A stretch of 64,000 bases of DNA from Azorinus chamasolen. Its lineage: Eukaryota > Mollusca > Bivalvia > Cardiida > Solecurtidae. A program made the position numbers and the translations under genes. Each line of letters begins with the position of its first letter. Position 1 is the first letter of the stretch. The DNA lies in contig OY755240.1 of NCBI GenBank assembly GCA_963576725.1, forward strand, positions 60,450,633 through 60,514,632. Reading direction: 5' to 3'. The notes beneath the pieces are model-generated. The model did not search any database. It was not told where the DNA came from and saw only the letters and a list, made by a program, of their open reading frames with translations. Below, one piece after another: positions 37,601 to 39,620 of the stretch.

Positions 37601-37729
37601 GGGGGTCAGACGGTCAAGACTATTTCCAACCAGGCTAGGCAGGCCCTCCTGGATGCATTCCAGTGTGAGATTTCCTTCAAGCTCATGTTCAGACAGAAAA
37701 GCAGAAGAGCCCAAAAACAACAGTCATAG
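9683..37729 (+). CDS. ERAL1: ERAL1, Era-like mitochondrial GTPase / 12S rRNA chaperone (11 exons)
   Basis: Exons 9683-9713, 12643-12771, 14539-14666, 16635-16712, 20764-20810, 23243-23304, 25131-25243, 27979-28737, 33600-33749, 35724-35798 and 37583-37729 join in phase into 572 codons plus TAG. Era family GTPases bind the 3' end of small-subunit rRNA through a C-terminal KH domain; ERAL1 does this for mitochondrial 12S rRNA. Visible: G1 GEPNSGKST (79-87), switch I VHTTR (104-108), G3 DTPG (126-129), G4 NKVD (195-198), G5 SAL (438-440), and KH loop GVGG (529-532). Residues 1-50 are rich in K, R, S and L with few acids, fitting a mitochondrial presequence. Human ERAL1 is 437 aa; the extra length is mainly an acidic low-complexity insert between G4 and G5 in exon 8. 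Exon 1 is the least certain exon. Confidence 0.93.
10029..10285 (-). pseudogene. LINE reverse-transcriptase C-terminal fragment
   Basis: Minus-strand frame from 10280 reads HGLVALPAPSYLQHP...RLTRHMHPLSFRQIHT...FFPATIILWNSLPSHI, the usual tail of LINE ORF2 (FRQ...YYKYSFFPRTI..WNSLP). A frameshift near 10066 is followed by FLDQFKQAVSGVRQVG, the normal ending. 5' truncated remnant in ERAL1 intron 1. Confidence 0.8.
10290..11760. other. ERAL1 intron 1, no clear feature
   Basis: AT-rich. Short open frames here show no domain and none has matching splice sites and phase. No palindromic element seen. Confidence 0.5.
11770..12081 (-). pseudogene. LINE reverse-transcriptase fragment, frameshifted
   Basis: Minus-strand pieces LLLEYKPCVLHSTATKKGMT (about 12045-11985) and SSITDMLTGLQWKSLQIRPR then DARLLVLYKIAN (about 11895-11800) match successive parts of the LINE RT thumb region (LLEYA..VW...T..., V..ML..LGW..L..RR...RL..LYKI) in different frames. 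Possibly the same family as the 10.0-10.3 kb piece. Confidence 0.7.
12103..12291. mobile_element. TTAA-4 MITE, hairpin partly lost
   Basis: TTAA then CCCTTACAACATTGAAATTT, arm AAGTGCAGACCCTGATGAGAG with tip GGGCTCC, second arm mostly deleted, end CCGCTCTGTAAGGGTAA. Confidence 0.75.
12324..12526. mobile_element. TTAA-1a MITE, eroded hairpin
   Basis: Left CACCCTTTATCCCACATA, arm AACCCAGATCAGATAGAACC, ATTAATATTAATGATT, right AGTAAAGAGTTAA. The second arm is nearly gone. Confidence 0.7.
12643..12771 (+). CDS. ERAL1: ERAL1 exon 2
   Basis: 129 bp, acceptor TTTTCTGTACAG, donor GTAAAT. Encodes ISWSKLSCYLRIVSRLCHDD to RTVGRMP. The presequence-like region joins exon 3 as MPDEQYK. The frame is also open upstream to an ATG at 12546. 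Confidence 0.8.
12900..13399. mobile_element. TTAA-1 MITE split by a SINE
   Basis: Left part runs to GGGTCTACTCTTTTTGGAAAAG; right part resumes ACTGTTTGCAAAGGTGTATTTATG...AAAGGTTTAA. CTCTTTTTGGAAAAG / CTGTTTGCAAAG looks like a decayed target duplication of the SINE. Confidence 0.8.
13108..13365 (+). mobile_element. tRNA-derived SINE, copy 1
   Basis: Body GAGGAAGCCTTCCAGCTGG...ATGACTGAAATACTGTT with A-rich tail ACAAACAAACAAAC, related to the copies at 36921 and 41310. A perfect 43-bp tandem duplication occupies 13113-13198. Confidence 0.78.
13396..13623. mobile_element. TTAA-1b MITE, reverse orientation
   Basis: TTAA 13396-13399 shared with the preceding and 13620-13623 shared with the following element. 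Hairpin tip deleted (CAGATCAGACTGATCAGGATC). Confidence 0.87.
13620..13840. mobile_element. TTAA-1 MITE
   Basis: Third of three TTAA-1 copies joined through single TTAA sites. Flank ATGAATATCCATGTAAG, worn hairpin around AGATCTACAGGCGCTGTCTG, end AAAAGGTTAA. Confidence 0.8.
13900..14487 (+). mobile_element. TRC element (pearl/BIV160-like), 3' truncated
   Basis: Starts TTTTAGCTCACCAGAGCACAAA, then ~161-170 bp units beginning near 13995, 14165 and 14326 (TTTGAAAATCTTCTCCTCTG...GCCCCAGGGGTG...ATAGAAACATA). The GTGAGCTAA-type and TCTTGTT end seen in the 58.4 kb copy is missing. Ends 52 bp before ERAL1 exon 3. Confidence 0.8.
14539..14666 (+). CDS. ERAL1: ERAL1 exon 3 (G1/P-loop)
   Basis: 128 bp, acceptor AATTCCAG, donor GGTATC. 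Encodes EQYKLFLTRPDQPKKPKILR then VSIIGEPNSGKSTLVNKLVG. G1 is GEPNSGKST, like the GxPNxGKST of Era proteins. Confidence 0.95.
14849..15269. mobile_element. hAT-like non-autonomous element with 8-bp TSD
   Basis: Ends TAGTGTTG... / ...CATCCCTA with subterminal inverted AATCGG/ATCGAT-rich segments, flanked by perfect direct ATATCTTC (14841-14848 and 15270-15277). An 8-bp target duplication indicates hAT. Holds a PAL-1 palindrome; no transposase frame. Confidence 0.82.
15037..15116. repeat. PAL-1 palindrome nested in the hAT-like element
   Basis: ACCAAGCTGTATTCTGTGACC / GGTCACAGCATACTGTTTGGT, tip GTCTCTACGAGATGA. A diverged member of the AACCCTAT...TGTGACCA family. Confidence 0.75.
15341..15410. 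repeat. TTAA-4 hairpin
   Basis: 70-bp palindrome TGTAAATAGTGCAGACCCTG / ATCTGGGTCTTCACTATTTACA with tip GCTCCTGCAGGAGC. An AAGGGTTAA right end occurs at 15440-15448. Confidence 0.8.
15450..16076. other. ERAL1 intron 3, no clear feature
   Basis: AT-rich. Fragments near 15983 resemble a TTAA-type left end (AACCCTTACCCTCCTG), otherwise no element. Confidence 0.4.
16077..16244. mobile_element. TTAA-1 right half with intact CRE motif
   Basis: From the degraded second arm to ACAAGGAAAGGGTTAA. Contains the palindrome TGACGTCA at 16199-16206. Confidence 0.7.
16371..16463. repeat. PAL-1 palindrome
   Basis: TCTCCACCAAACCCTATACTG...GTCTCTTTGAGACAATTC...CAGTATAGGGTTTAGCGGAGA. Outer sequence ATGCTAAAATCGTCATT and AAAGGAGCTATTATTGTAAA recurs around other copies. 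Confidence 0.85.
16635..16712 (+). CDS. ERAL1: ERAL1 exon 4 (switch I)
   Basis: 78 bp, phase 0, VNAVSSRVHTTRKNTSGVLT then EGDTQI. The SRVHTTR block is the Era switch I (SRKVHTTR in human). Acceptor TCCACAG, donor GTTAGT. Confidence 0.94.
16914..17007. repeat. PAL-1 palindrome
   Basis: TTCTCCACCAAACACTCTGTT / CACAACATAGGATTTGGTGGAGAAA, tip ATCTCGAAGAGAC. Second copy within 550 bp; the two are 540 bp apart with ERAL1 exon 4 between them. Confidence 0.83.
17242..17440. mobile_element. TTAA-1a MITE, 3' truncated
   Basis: TTAACCCATTACTCCATGAA, arm GCAGACCCTGATCAAACAAC, tip CTCCTGTAGGAG. Lost after CATCTGGGTC. Confidence 0.78.
17720..18652 (+). mobile_element. TRC element, TACGCCCACC family
   Basis: Starts TACGCCCACCTAATAAAGG; complementary GTGGGCGTATA near the end (18616-18626); tandem units of ~168 bp at 17797 and 17965 (GTTTGTCCGC...GAAACTTCACAC) and a third diverged unit near 18310; ends ACTCTTGTT. 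Confidence 0.82.
18697..18911. mobile_element. TTAA-3 MITE
   Basis: TTAA both sides. Ends CTTTTTGCACGC / GCGTGCAAAGAG. Hairpin CAAACAGTTTGGATCCTGATG / CACATCTGGATCCAAACTG with tip ATCGCATTATGCGGCG. Inserted at a TTAA internal to a TTAA-1 copy. Confidence 0.88.
19139..19453. mobile_element. TTAA-1a MITE containing a TA-1a copy
   Basis: TTAA 19139-19142 and 19450-19453. The first part stops at ATATTGAT-TA and the second resumes TAGGTTAATTG...ACTCTGTTTGCAAAGG. Confidence 0.8.
19200..19374. mobile_element. TA-1a MITE, one hairpin arm deleted
   Basis: TA-flanked, CAGTAAAACCTCTTTATAAC / GAGAGGTTTTATTG. About 30 bp of the left arm including the left tip are gone (GCAAGGAGCGTTC). Confidence 0.83.
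19588..19615 (+). repeat. Poly-G tract (28 G)
   Basis: Uninterrupted G run after CTGGGGA, possible G-quadruplex. Exact length is prone to assembly error. Confidence 0.9.
19727..20543. mobile_element. 817-bp TA-flanked element (pogo/Tc1-like ends)
   Basis: CAGTCTAACCTGCTTCAGCGG and, inverted, CAGTCCAACCTGCTGTAAGC, flanked by TA on both sides. Internal AGCGGCCACT/AGCGGTCACC motifs repeat near both ends. No transposase frame. Confidence 0.83.
20764..20810 (+). CDS. ERAL1: ERAL1 exon 5 (G3)
   Basis: 47 bp, VFVDTPGVITAFQRK plus two bases of Arg. DTPG is the G3 motif. Acceptor TTTTGCAG, donor GTAAAT. Confidence 0.94.
20839..21042. mobile_element. TA-1a MITE
   Basis: 204 bp between TA dinucleotides, CAGTTAAACCTCTCTATAAC / GAGAGGTTTTACTA. 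Palindromic with tip GCTCCTATAGGAGC. Starts 29 bp after ERAL1 exon 5. Confidence 0.9.
21060..21218. mobile_element. TTAA-1 MITE, shortened
   Basis: TTAACCCTTTATTCCATACA, hairpin GGCCGAGATCGAATTGCTCC / GGAGCAATCTGATCAGAGTC, end ATAAACGGTTAA; internal deletion of the long flank. Confidence 0.75.
21255..21360. mobile_element. TTAA-1 remnant
   Basis: One arm AAGACCCAGATCAGACAGCTCC joined to AATTAATCTAATTAATATTC. Second arm deleted. Confidence 0.6.
21458..22117 (+). mobile_element. TRC element, AGCTCCACTTTTTC family
   Basis: Start TTTTTAGCTCCACTTTTTC with inverted AAAAAGTGGAG at once; hexamer run; three units with 170-bp period (GGTTAAGTTTTATGTTCAGG at 21728 and 21898); 3' end GAAAGTGGAGCGCGC...CTCTTGTTT. 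Confidence 0.85.
21506..21555 (+). repeat. (GGCGTC)n minisatellite
   Basis: About eight copies of a six-base unit with one GGTGTC variant, inside the TRC element. Confidence 0.9.
22175..22349. mobile_element. Small TA-type element, diverged
   Basis: CAGTCAATATTCTTATAACAAC and, inverted from the right, CAGTGATCTCTCGTTATAAC. Left flank TA, right flank TG. Confidence 0.5.
22375..22810. mobile_element. TTAA-1 element containing TTAA-2
   Basis: Hairpin AAATCAGATGGTTCC / GGAGCCATCTGATCAGGGCC, then interrupted at 22537-22767, continuing TGTCATTATTTCTGACATG...AAAGTGTTAA. The right TTAA is shared with the next copy. Confidence 0.78.
22537..22767. mobile_element. TTAA-2 MITE nested in TTAA-1
   Basis: TTAA both sides. 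CCTCCATAAGCTATTTTTAG left, hairpin with tip CCTAAGCAGCAAATGC (tip altered), right end GGAGGAAAGGGTTAA. Confidence 0.83.
22807..23179. mobile_element. TTAA-1 element containing TA-1b
   Basis: Begins in the second arm (GTCTGATCATGGTCTGCTC) after the shared TTAA, is interrupted at a TA by 22867-23070, and ends TTCATGGAGCAGAGGGTTAA. Confidence 0.78.
22867..23070. mobile_element. TA-1b MITE nested in TTAA-1
   Basis: 204 bp with TA on both sides, CAGTAGAACCTCTCTAAACC / TTTAGAGGGGTTCTGCTA; tip GCTCCTCTAGGAGC. Confidence 0.88.
23243..23304 (+). CDS. ERAL1: ERAL1 exon 6
   Basis: 62 bp encoding HKCDPNMLTDPENSLDEVDA between split codons. Corresponds to the KRHH...LLEDP region after G3 in ERAL1. Acceptor TTTTTAG, donor GTAGTT. 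Confidence 0.9.
23470..23694. mobile_element. TTAA-1a MITE
   Basis: TTAACCCTTTCTCCCATGAA, hairpin GCAGACCTATATCAGATGGC / GTCGTCTGATCTGGGTCTAC with tip CTCCTATAGGAG, right end mutated to GGTTTA. Confidence 0.85.
23803..24050. mobile_element. TTAA-1b MITE, reverse orientation
   Basis: Hairpin at 23846-23910 with tip GGCTCCTAGAGGAGCC, then the reversed b flank. Right target reads ATAA. Confidence 0.87.
24062..24238. mobile_element. TTAA-1 remnant
   Basis: TTTGGCACTGGCAAAAACTG, arm GCAGACCCTAACAGATGGC, second arm CTGATCTAGATCTGCTC, end GTGTTAAA. Confidence 0.6.
24243..24430. mobile_element. TTAA-1 remnant, reverse orientation
   Basis: TTTAACCCCATTTTTATGC, arm AGACCCAGATCAGACGAC with second arm lost, then TGACGTCA at 24414-24421. 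Confidence 0.65.
24491..24637. mobile_element. TTAA-1b MITE, internally deleted
   Basis: TTAA both sides. The hairpin is replaced by two partial arm copies, AGATCAGATGGCTCC and CAGATCAGAAGGCTCC. Confidence 0.78.
24735..25098. mobile_element. TTAA-1 element containing TTAA-2
   Basis: Left ACCCTTTACCTGATGAATATTC..ATGTA, then TTAA-2, then GAAATGTCATGGTGAGTATT...GGTCTTCTCTGTTTGC...AAGGGTAAAA. Confidence 0.75.
24766..24994. mobile_element. TTAA-2 MITE
   Basis: TTAA both sides, CCCATTCCCTCATAGGC / ATATGAGGGATTGGG. Tip TTTGCTCCTATAGGAGCAAA. Ends 136 bp before ERAL1 exon 7. Confidence 0.9.
25131..25243 (+). CDS. ERAL1: ERAL1 exon 7 (up to G4)
   Basis: 113 bp, acceptor TTATTCAG, donor GTAATG. GVVVDVANKWTRSELNKEVL then KILYVHPDVFSFLILNK. 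VDV.NKWTR matches VDVSDKWTR of ERAL1. NK begins G4, completed as NKVD by exon 8. Confidence 0.95.
25335..25580. mobile_element. TTAA-1a MITE
   Basis: TTAACCCTTTCCCTGTTGAA, hairpin GCAGACCCTGATCAGAAAGC / GCCATCTGATCTAGGTCTGC, tip GCTCCTACAGGAGC. Right terminus decayed. Confidence 0.8.
25851..25942. repeat. Inverted repeat with spacer
   Basis: ATACCAGTGTTTTATCG (25851) and CGATAAAACACTGGTAT (25926) are perfect 17-bp arms around ~58 bp. ATTCTAACAC (25961) and GTGTTAGAAT (26137) form a second, wider pair. Confidence 0.7.
26437..26511. repeat. 75-bp near-perfect palindrome
   Basis: CGAGGGCTTGGTGCAAAACT / AGTTTTGCACCAAGCCCTCG, tip CTCCTTCACAAAGTGAAGGAG. Arms of about 35 bp with one or two mismatches. 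Single copy in the window. Confidence 0.88.
26556..27133. other. ERAL1 intron 7; TTAA-3 remnant then nothing clear
   Basis: 26564-26615 TTTTGGATCCTGATGAGAC / CTCATATTGATCCAAACTTT is a worn TTAA-3 hairpin. The rest shows no recognisable element; CACTTTCAGAATATATT occurs twice (26780, 27010). Confidence 0.45.
27134..27394. mobile_element. TTAA-1a MITE
   Basis: TTAA both sides. Hairpin with small duplications in both arms (AGCAGAGCAGACC, ACAGGCTACAGG), right end GGAGTAAAGGGTTAA. Confidence 0.87.
27542..27787. mobile_element. TTAA-2 MITE
   Basis: TTAA both sides. Duplicated CATACGATTTTC segment on the left, tip TTTGCTCCATAGGAGCAAA, right GGAGGAAAGGGTTAA. Confidence 0.87.
27979..28737 (+). CDS. 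ERAL1: ERAL1 exon 8 (G4 end, acidic insert, G5)
   Basis: 759 bp, 253 codons, acceptor ACCGACAG, donor GTGAGA. Starts VDTLKKRNILLETTRRLTCG and ends RVFMVSALNGEGTGDIL with the G5 SAL motif. Between them, roughly codons 50-190 of the exon, lies a D/E/N/T/S-rich segment with little predicted fold, absent from short Era proteins. The ends match ERAL1 (NKVDCLKQK...LTEGVVNG; IFMLSAL). Confidence 0.95.
28817..30286. mobile_element. 1470-bp TA-flanked element, non-autonomous pogo/Tc1-like
   Basis: Perfect long terminal inverted repeats beginning CAGTATAACCTTGGTTATCC, flanked by TA (28815-28816, 30287-30288); CGGATGCATCGG / CGGATGCAATAGG subterminal. No transposase frame over 75 codons. 80 bp after ERAL1 exon 8. 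A worn TTAA-3-like stem sits at 29810-29872. Confidence 0.9.
30355..30522. mobile_element. TTAA-1 half element
   Basis: From CCGATCAGGGTCTGCTCTG through ATTAATATTCATGATGTC to TTCAATGGGTAAAGGGTGAA. Confidence 0.7.
30647..30874. mobile_element. TTAA-2 MITE
   Basis: TTAACCCATTCCCACACATT, hairpin with tip GCTCCACAGGAGC, end GCAGGATGGGTTAA. A small TA-1c hairpin remnant (30596-30636) precedes it. Confidence 0.87.
30987..31154. repeat. 168-bp palindrome with GC-rich loop
   Basis: Arms of ~74 bp from ATAGGGTTAATCCTACTGTA to TACAGTAGGATTAACCCTAT around the loop GCGACGCCGAAGGCGGAGT. One or two mismatches. Inverted TTCTAACGCA / TGCGTTAGAA pieces at 31155 and 31767 may mark a larger host element. Confidence 0.9.
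31777..32034. mobile_element. TTAA-1 MITE, reverse, diverged
   Basis: TTAACCTTTTATTGCCTACA, arms GACGTAGATCAGATGACCCC / GGAATCGTCTGACCAGGGTC, right AGTGTTTA. Confidence 0.75.
32045..32289. mobile_element. TTAA-1b MITE
   Basis: b flank (TACTTCTGAATATTCATGGG), hairpin GCAGACCCTGATCAGACGGC / GCTGTCTAATCTGGGTCTAC with tip GGCTCATATAGGAGC, right TTAA. Confidence 0.82.
32376..32605. mobile_element. TTAA-2 MITE
   Basis: Left target ATAA, right TTAA. CCCTTTCCCTCATAGGC, tip GCTCCTATAGGAGTAATTGC with a worn right tip. Confidence 0.86.
32668..32915. mobile_element. TTAA-1 MITE, reverse, diverged hairpin
   Basis: TTAACCCTTTCCCTCATATA, arms ATACCCAAAGTAGATGGG / TCATTTAATCAGGGTCTGC, end AACAGGGAAAGGATTA. 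Confidence 0.78.
32949..33057. mobile_element. TTAA-1 remnant
   Basis: Complete hairpin GCAGACCCTGATCAGACAGC / ACTGTCGGGTCAGGGTCTGC with tip CTCCTGCAGGA; flanks gone. Confidence 0.7.
33085..33470. mobile_element. TTAA-1 element split by a TA-1 relative
   Basis: Hairpin AGACCCAGGTAAAATGGCTC / GAGCCATCTGATCAGAATCTGC, then at TA the 33208-33371 element, then ATACTCTGCCATGGCAAAAAC and ATTAATATTCATGATG. Confidence 0.72.
33208..33371. mobile_element. TA-1 MITE with TTGATTATCCGAA ends
   Basis: TA-flanked, CAGTAAAACTTTGATTATCC / GAATAATCGAGGTTTTACTG, with the usual AGGTGGCAGCTTAATGCA core on one side and only ACCTGCCTAAAA left on the other. Confidence 0.82.
33600..33749 (+). CDS. ERAL1: ERAL1 exon 9
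   Basis: 150 bp, acceptor AATTACCAG, donor GTGAGT. NYLFDIAKPGQWEYNSSLVT then PQHPYDIAKMCVWQCLLDNV and PDWLPYSASP. Matches YLL..AQPGPWEY..... LTSQTPEEI......LLEHLPQEVPY at the G-domain/KH boundary. Confidence 0.95.
33902..34312. mobile_element. TTAA-1 element split by PAL-2
   Basis: TTTATCCCTTTACTCCATTA, hairpin with tip GCTCCTGTAGGAGC, interrupted at ATATACAT by PAL-2, then CTGTCTTGGATAAAAATATT...CATGGATAAACAGTTAA. The right TTAA is shared with TTAA-2. Confidence 0.75.
34026..34196. repeat. PAL-2 palindrome, copy 1
   Basis: CAGGGTCCATGCTTATAAAG / TTTTATAAGCATGGACCCTG; inner arms CAAGCTTTTGATTGGTCAGA / TCTGACCAATCAAAAAATTG. One inner arm is duplicated (34071-34094 and 34095-34117). Confidence 0.88.
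34309..34491. mobile_element. TTAA-2 MITE, hairpin deleted
   Basis: TTAA both sides. Left flank CCTCATAGGCTATTTTTAGA, then AACCATTGTGATAAATAATG runs straight to the right flank without the GCTCC tip. Confidence 0.83.
34520..34701. repeat. PAL-2 palindrome, copy 2
   Basis: CAGGGTCCATGCTTATAAAG / TTTTATAAGCATGAACCCTG with the duplicated CAAGCTTTTGATT block again, tip CCAGAGGC. Confidence 0.88.
34783..34855. repeat. TTAA-4-like hairpin
   Basis: GCAAATAGTGTAGACCCTGG / ATGTGGGTCTGCACTGTGTAGC with spacer CTACTGGAGGGGAGGAGC. Confidence 0.7.
34924..35179. mobile_element. TTAA-1b MITE
   Basis: TTAA both sides, b flank, hairpin GCAGACCCTGATAAGAAGGC / GCTGTCTGATCTGGGTCTAC with tip GGCTCCTATTGGAGC. 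Confidence 0.87.
35376..35574. mobile_element. TA-1a MITE
   Basis: TA both sides, CAGTAAAACCCCTCTATAAC / GAGAGGTTTTACTG, tip GCTCCTATAGGAGC. Part of the right arm (TTGCTTTAAGCAG) is missing. Confidence 0.88.
35724..35798 (+). CDS. ERAL1: ERAL1 exon 10 (KH domain start)
   Basis: 75 bp, phase 0, EIVFWHVDQYDRLDIVIEVV then VDCQV, the first strands of the KH domain (WEEGPGGELVIQQKLLV in human). Acceptor TATTTCAG, donor GTAAGC. Confidence 0.9.
35847..36090 (+). mobile_element. TRC-type element, truncated
   Basis: TATACCCCAACGAAGTATAT...CCGTCAGTCAGTCCGTCTGTG, and GGGGTATGTGAGCTTGCTCA near the end, inverted to the start. No tandem core. Confidence 0.55.
36422..36865. mobile_element. TTAA-1a element containing TA-1c
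   Basis: TTAACCCTTTACTTCATGAA, interrupted by 36555-36758, then CAGACCTTGATCAGATGACTCC / TCTGGGTCTGCTCTGTTTGC, end AATAGGTTAA. Confidence 0.8.
36555..36758. mobile_element. TA-1c MITE
   Basis: CAATAGAATCCCTCTAATGC / GTCGCATTAAAGGGTTTTTACTG. Core AATGCAGGATGAAAGTAATG, tip GCTCCTATAGGAGC. Left TA, right CA. Confidence 0.85.
36883..36920. mobile_element. TTAA-1 half hairpin
   Basis: GCAAACAGACCAGACTCTGATC...GGCTCCTACAGG; cut off where the SINE begins. Confidence 0.6.
36921..37151 (+). mobile_element. tRNA-derived SINE, copy 2
   Basis: TTGAATCACGGTCAGGGCAT (worn B box), GAGGAAGCCTTCCAGCTGGC, CCGTGCACAG, TGTAATTAGCTGGACTTTGTG, ACTGAAATACTGTTAAAAC, tail ACCAAACCAAACC. Confidence 0.78.
37152..37260. 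repeat. PAL-1 remnant
   Basis: CCAAACCCTATACATG...GACCACTCTTTAGAATCGTC with only GGAAGAGTGG left of the second arm, then AAAGGGGTTACTCTTGAAAA. Confidence 0.65.
37328..37531. mobile_element. TA-1a MITE
   Basis: 204 bp, TA both sides, full palindrome, tip GCTCCTATAGGAGC. Ends 51 bp before ERAL1 exon 11, beside the branch-point region. Confidence 0.93.
37583..37729 (+). CDS. ERAL1: ERAL1 exon 11 (KH GxxG, stop)
   Basis: 147 bp including TAG 37727-37729, acceptor TTTTCTACAG. QRFLGVGGQTVKTISNQARQ then ALLDAFQCEISFKLMFRQKS. GVGG is the KH nucleic-acid loop (GPKG in human). No AATAAA is obvious in the next 300 bp. Confidence 0.94.
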   Translation, partial: QRFLGVGGQTVKTISNQARQALLDAFQCEISFKLMFRQKSRRAQKQQS

Positions 37730-37818
37730 TGGTTTTTTTGTTGTTATTGTTTTCTTAATTATTTGCTTTATGAATATTCATGAAAGAAATAATGCCTTTG
37801 CATATTAATTAGTTGAAT

Positions 37819-38070
37819 TTTTATCCTGTTCCCTGTTCTGTGTTTATTCCAAATTTCAATACCTACTGAATATTCATGGAAAAAATCGTTATAATGAAAT
37901 ATGGATGGTGAAACATTGTAGCCGTTTTAGAAAGTAAAGAAATATATCAGTCAAATCCCATTAGCAAACAGAACAAACCCTGAGCAGACACCTGCTATCG
38001 GAGCCGTCTGATCTAGGTCTACTATGTTCGCAAATGCATGAAAAAGTGTTTATATGAAGGAAAGGATTAA
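37819..38070. mobile_element. TTAA-1b MITE
   Basis: CCTGTTCCCTGTTCTGTGTT, arms GAACAAACCCTGAGCAGAC / GCCGTCTGATCTAGGTCTAC, end AAAGGATTAA. Preceded by a TTAA-1a fragment (37763-37815) in the ERAL1 3' UTR region. Confidence 0.82.
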
Positions 38071-38143
38071 ATGTATTCATTCATTATTCAGTTTCATTAT
38101 GAAAGGTTTACGTTTGCCAAATGATTTTGAATGACAAAAAGTG

Positions 38144-38325
38144 CAGGGTCCATGCTTATAAAAACTTTTAGTTGAGTCTGAGTTCGTTCTCAAGTTTTTG
38201 ATTGGTCAGAGTTGAGCCTTTGGCTCAAATCTGACCAATGAAAAGCTTGAGAACTCAAATCTGACCAATCAAAAGCTTGAGAACGAACTCAGACTCAACT
38301 AAAAGTTTTATAAGCATGGACCCAG
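38144..38325. repeat. PAL-2 palindrome, copy 3
   Basis: CAGGGTCCATGCTTATAAAA / TTTATAAGCATGGACCCAG. Here the right inner arm is duplicated (AAGCTTGAGAACTCAAATCTG). Confidence 0.87.
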
Positions 38326-38358
38326 ATTGTGATGAGAGCACTCCTATTGCAGTTTGTA

Positions 38359-38890
38359 TCTGCACTGGTTGCAAATGTTTCCAGCATTCAAAAGGTTATA
38401 AAAAAAATTGAGCACTTTCATTAACCTTTAGCCTGCTGAGAAAATTATTTTTACAGAATTTTTCACCTACTACATTTTCAAAATTCAAGCTATAATTAAT
38501 TTGTCTACAAAAATGCAATCTGGGTGTCAAACAGTTTGGATCCTGATGAAACGCCGAGTTACTCAGCGTCTCATCTGGATCCAAACTGTTTGCATAGGTA
38601 TTCACTGATCTGCCCATAGCAAGCTCTGCACTGTTTGCAAATGTTTCCAGCGTTCAAAAGGTTATAAGAAATTGAGCACTTTCATTTACCTTTAGCCTGC
38701 TGAGCAAATTATTTTTACAGAATTTTTCACCTACTACATTTTCAAAATTCAAGCTATAATCAATTTGTCCACAAAAATGCAATCTGGGTGTCAAACAGTT
38801 TGGATCCTGATGAGACGCCGAGTTAATCGGCATCTCATCTGGATCCAAACTGTTTGCATAGGTATTCACTCATCCGCCCATAGCAGGCTA
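38359..38890 (+). repeat. 266-bp tandem duplication holding TTAA-3 copies
   Basis: TCTGCACTG...GTTTGCAAATGTTTCCAG begins at 38359 and again at 38625; the units are highly similar throughout. Each is a TTAA-3 element inside a TTAA-4-like flank. Confidence 0.88.
38421..38624. mobile_element. TTAA-3 MITE (first tandem unit)
   Basis: TTAACCTTTAGCCTGCTGAG, hairpin CAGTTTGGATCCTGATGAAAC / GTCTCATCTGGATCCAAACTG, tip GCCGAGTTACTCAGC. Right end lost at the duplication joint. Confidence 0.85.
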
Positions 38891-38898
38891 TAGGTTAA
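38685..38898. mobile_element. TTAA-3 MITE (second tandem unit)
   Basis: Left TTTA, right TTAA. Ends CCTTTAGCCTGC / GCAGGCTATAGG. Hairpin as in the first unit, tip GCCGAGTTAATCGGC. Confidence 0.87.
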
Positions 38899-38908
38899 GA
38901 TTTTGTTA

Positions 38909-39101
38909 AAGTAAAACCCCTCTAAACCAGACATTCAATTTAGTATAAATATCAGTCTTGAAGACAGGTGGCAGCTTAATGCAGGGTGAAAATCATGCTA
39001 GAGGAGCTTTCTGTATGACTTTCATCCTGCATTAAACTGCCACCAGTCTGCCTCCAAGACTGATATTTATACTAGAGTGAACGTTTAGATGGGTTTTACT
39101 G
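38909..39101. mobile_element. TA-1b MITE
   Basis: AAGTAAAACCCCTCTAAACC / GATGGGTTTTACTG. Part of the left arm is deleted, so the tip reads CATGCTAGAGGAGC. Confidence 0.83.
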
Positions 39102-39263
39102 TATTCGTATTGGCTGATGCTAAAGGTTTTGTTGACAAATAGATACATATGTATGAACTATATGTTGTCTTACTTTTTTTGGACCCCTCAGACATTACTT
39201 TTACTTAAATCCGCTGGTACTTACAGAGGTCCTGATAAGATGGGTAAAATAACTCCTTTATTT

Positions 39264-39600
39264 CTCCACCAAGCCCCATGGTGTGACCTCTCTTTAGAAT
39301 GATCTCGAAGAGTCACCCTTTGAAACCATTGTGATAAATAGAGCATTTGCTCCACCAAACCCAATGTTGTGACCTCTCTTTAGAATCGTCTCGAAGAGTC
39401 ACCCTTTGAAACCATTGTGATAAATAGAGCATTTGCTCCAACAAACCCCATGTTGTGACCTCTCTTTAGAATAGTCTCGAAGAGTCACCCTTTGAAACCA
39501 TTGTGATAAATAGAGCATTTGCTCCAACAAACCCCATGCTGTGACCTCTCTCTGTGACCTCCTGTAGGAGCAAATTTTCTGTTTATCACAATGGTTTGAA
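39264..39600 (+). repeat. 86-bp chimeric tandem array (PAL-1 arm plus TTAA-2 arm)
   Basis: Units start at 39264, 39350, 39436 and 39522. Each joins CCCCATGTTGTGACCTCTCT and TTTAGAATCGTCTCGAAGAG (PAL-1) to AACCATTGTGATAAATAGAG (TTAA-2). The array closes with one complementary TTAA-2 arm. Confidence 0.87.
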
Positions 39601-39620
39601 AACTACACAATTCTAAATTT

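Noticed and set aside
37730..38070. Poly-A signal of ERAL1
   Set aside because: No AATAAA found; AATAAT at 37781 is in a TTAA-1 fragment and too weak to call.
39264..39600. CRISPR-like array of regularly spaced repeats
   Set aside because: No unique spacers, units are direct tandem copies of eukaryotic MITE parts, no cas genes.
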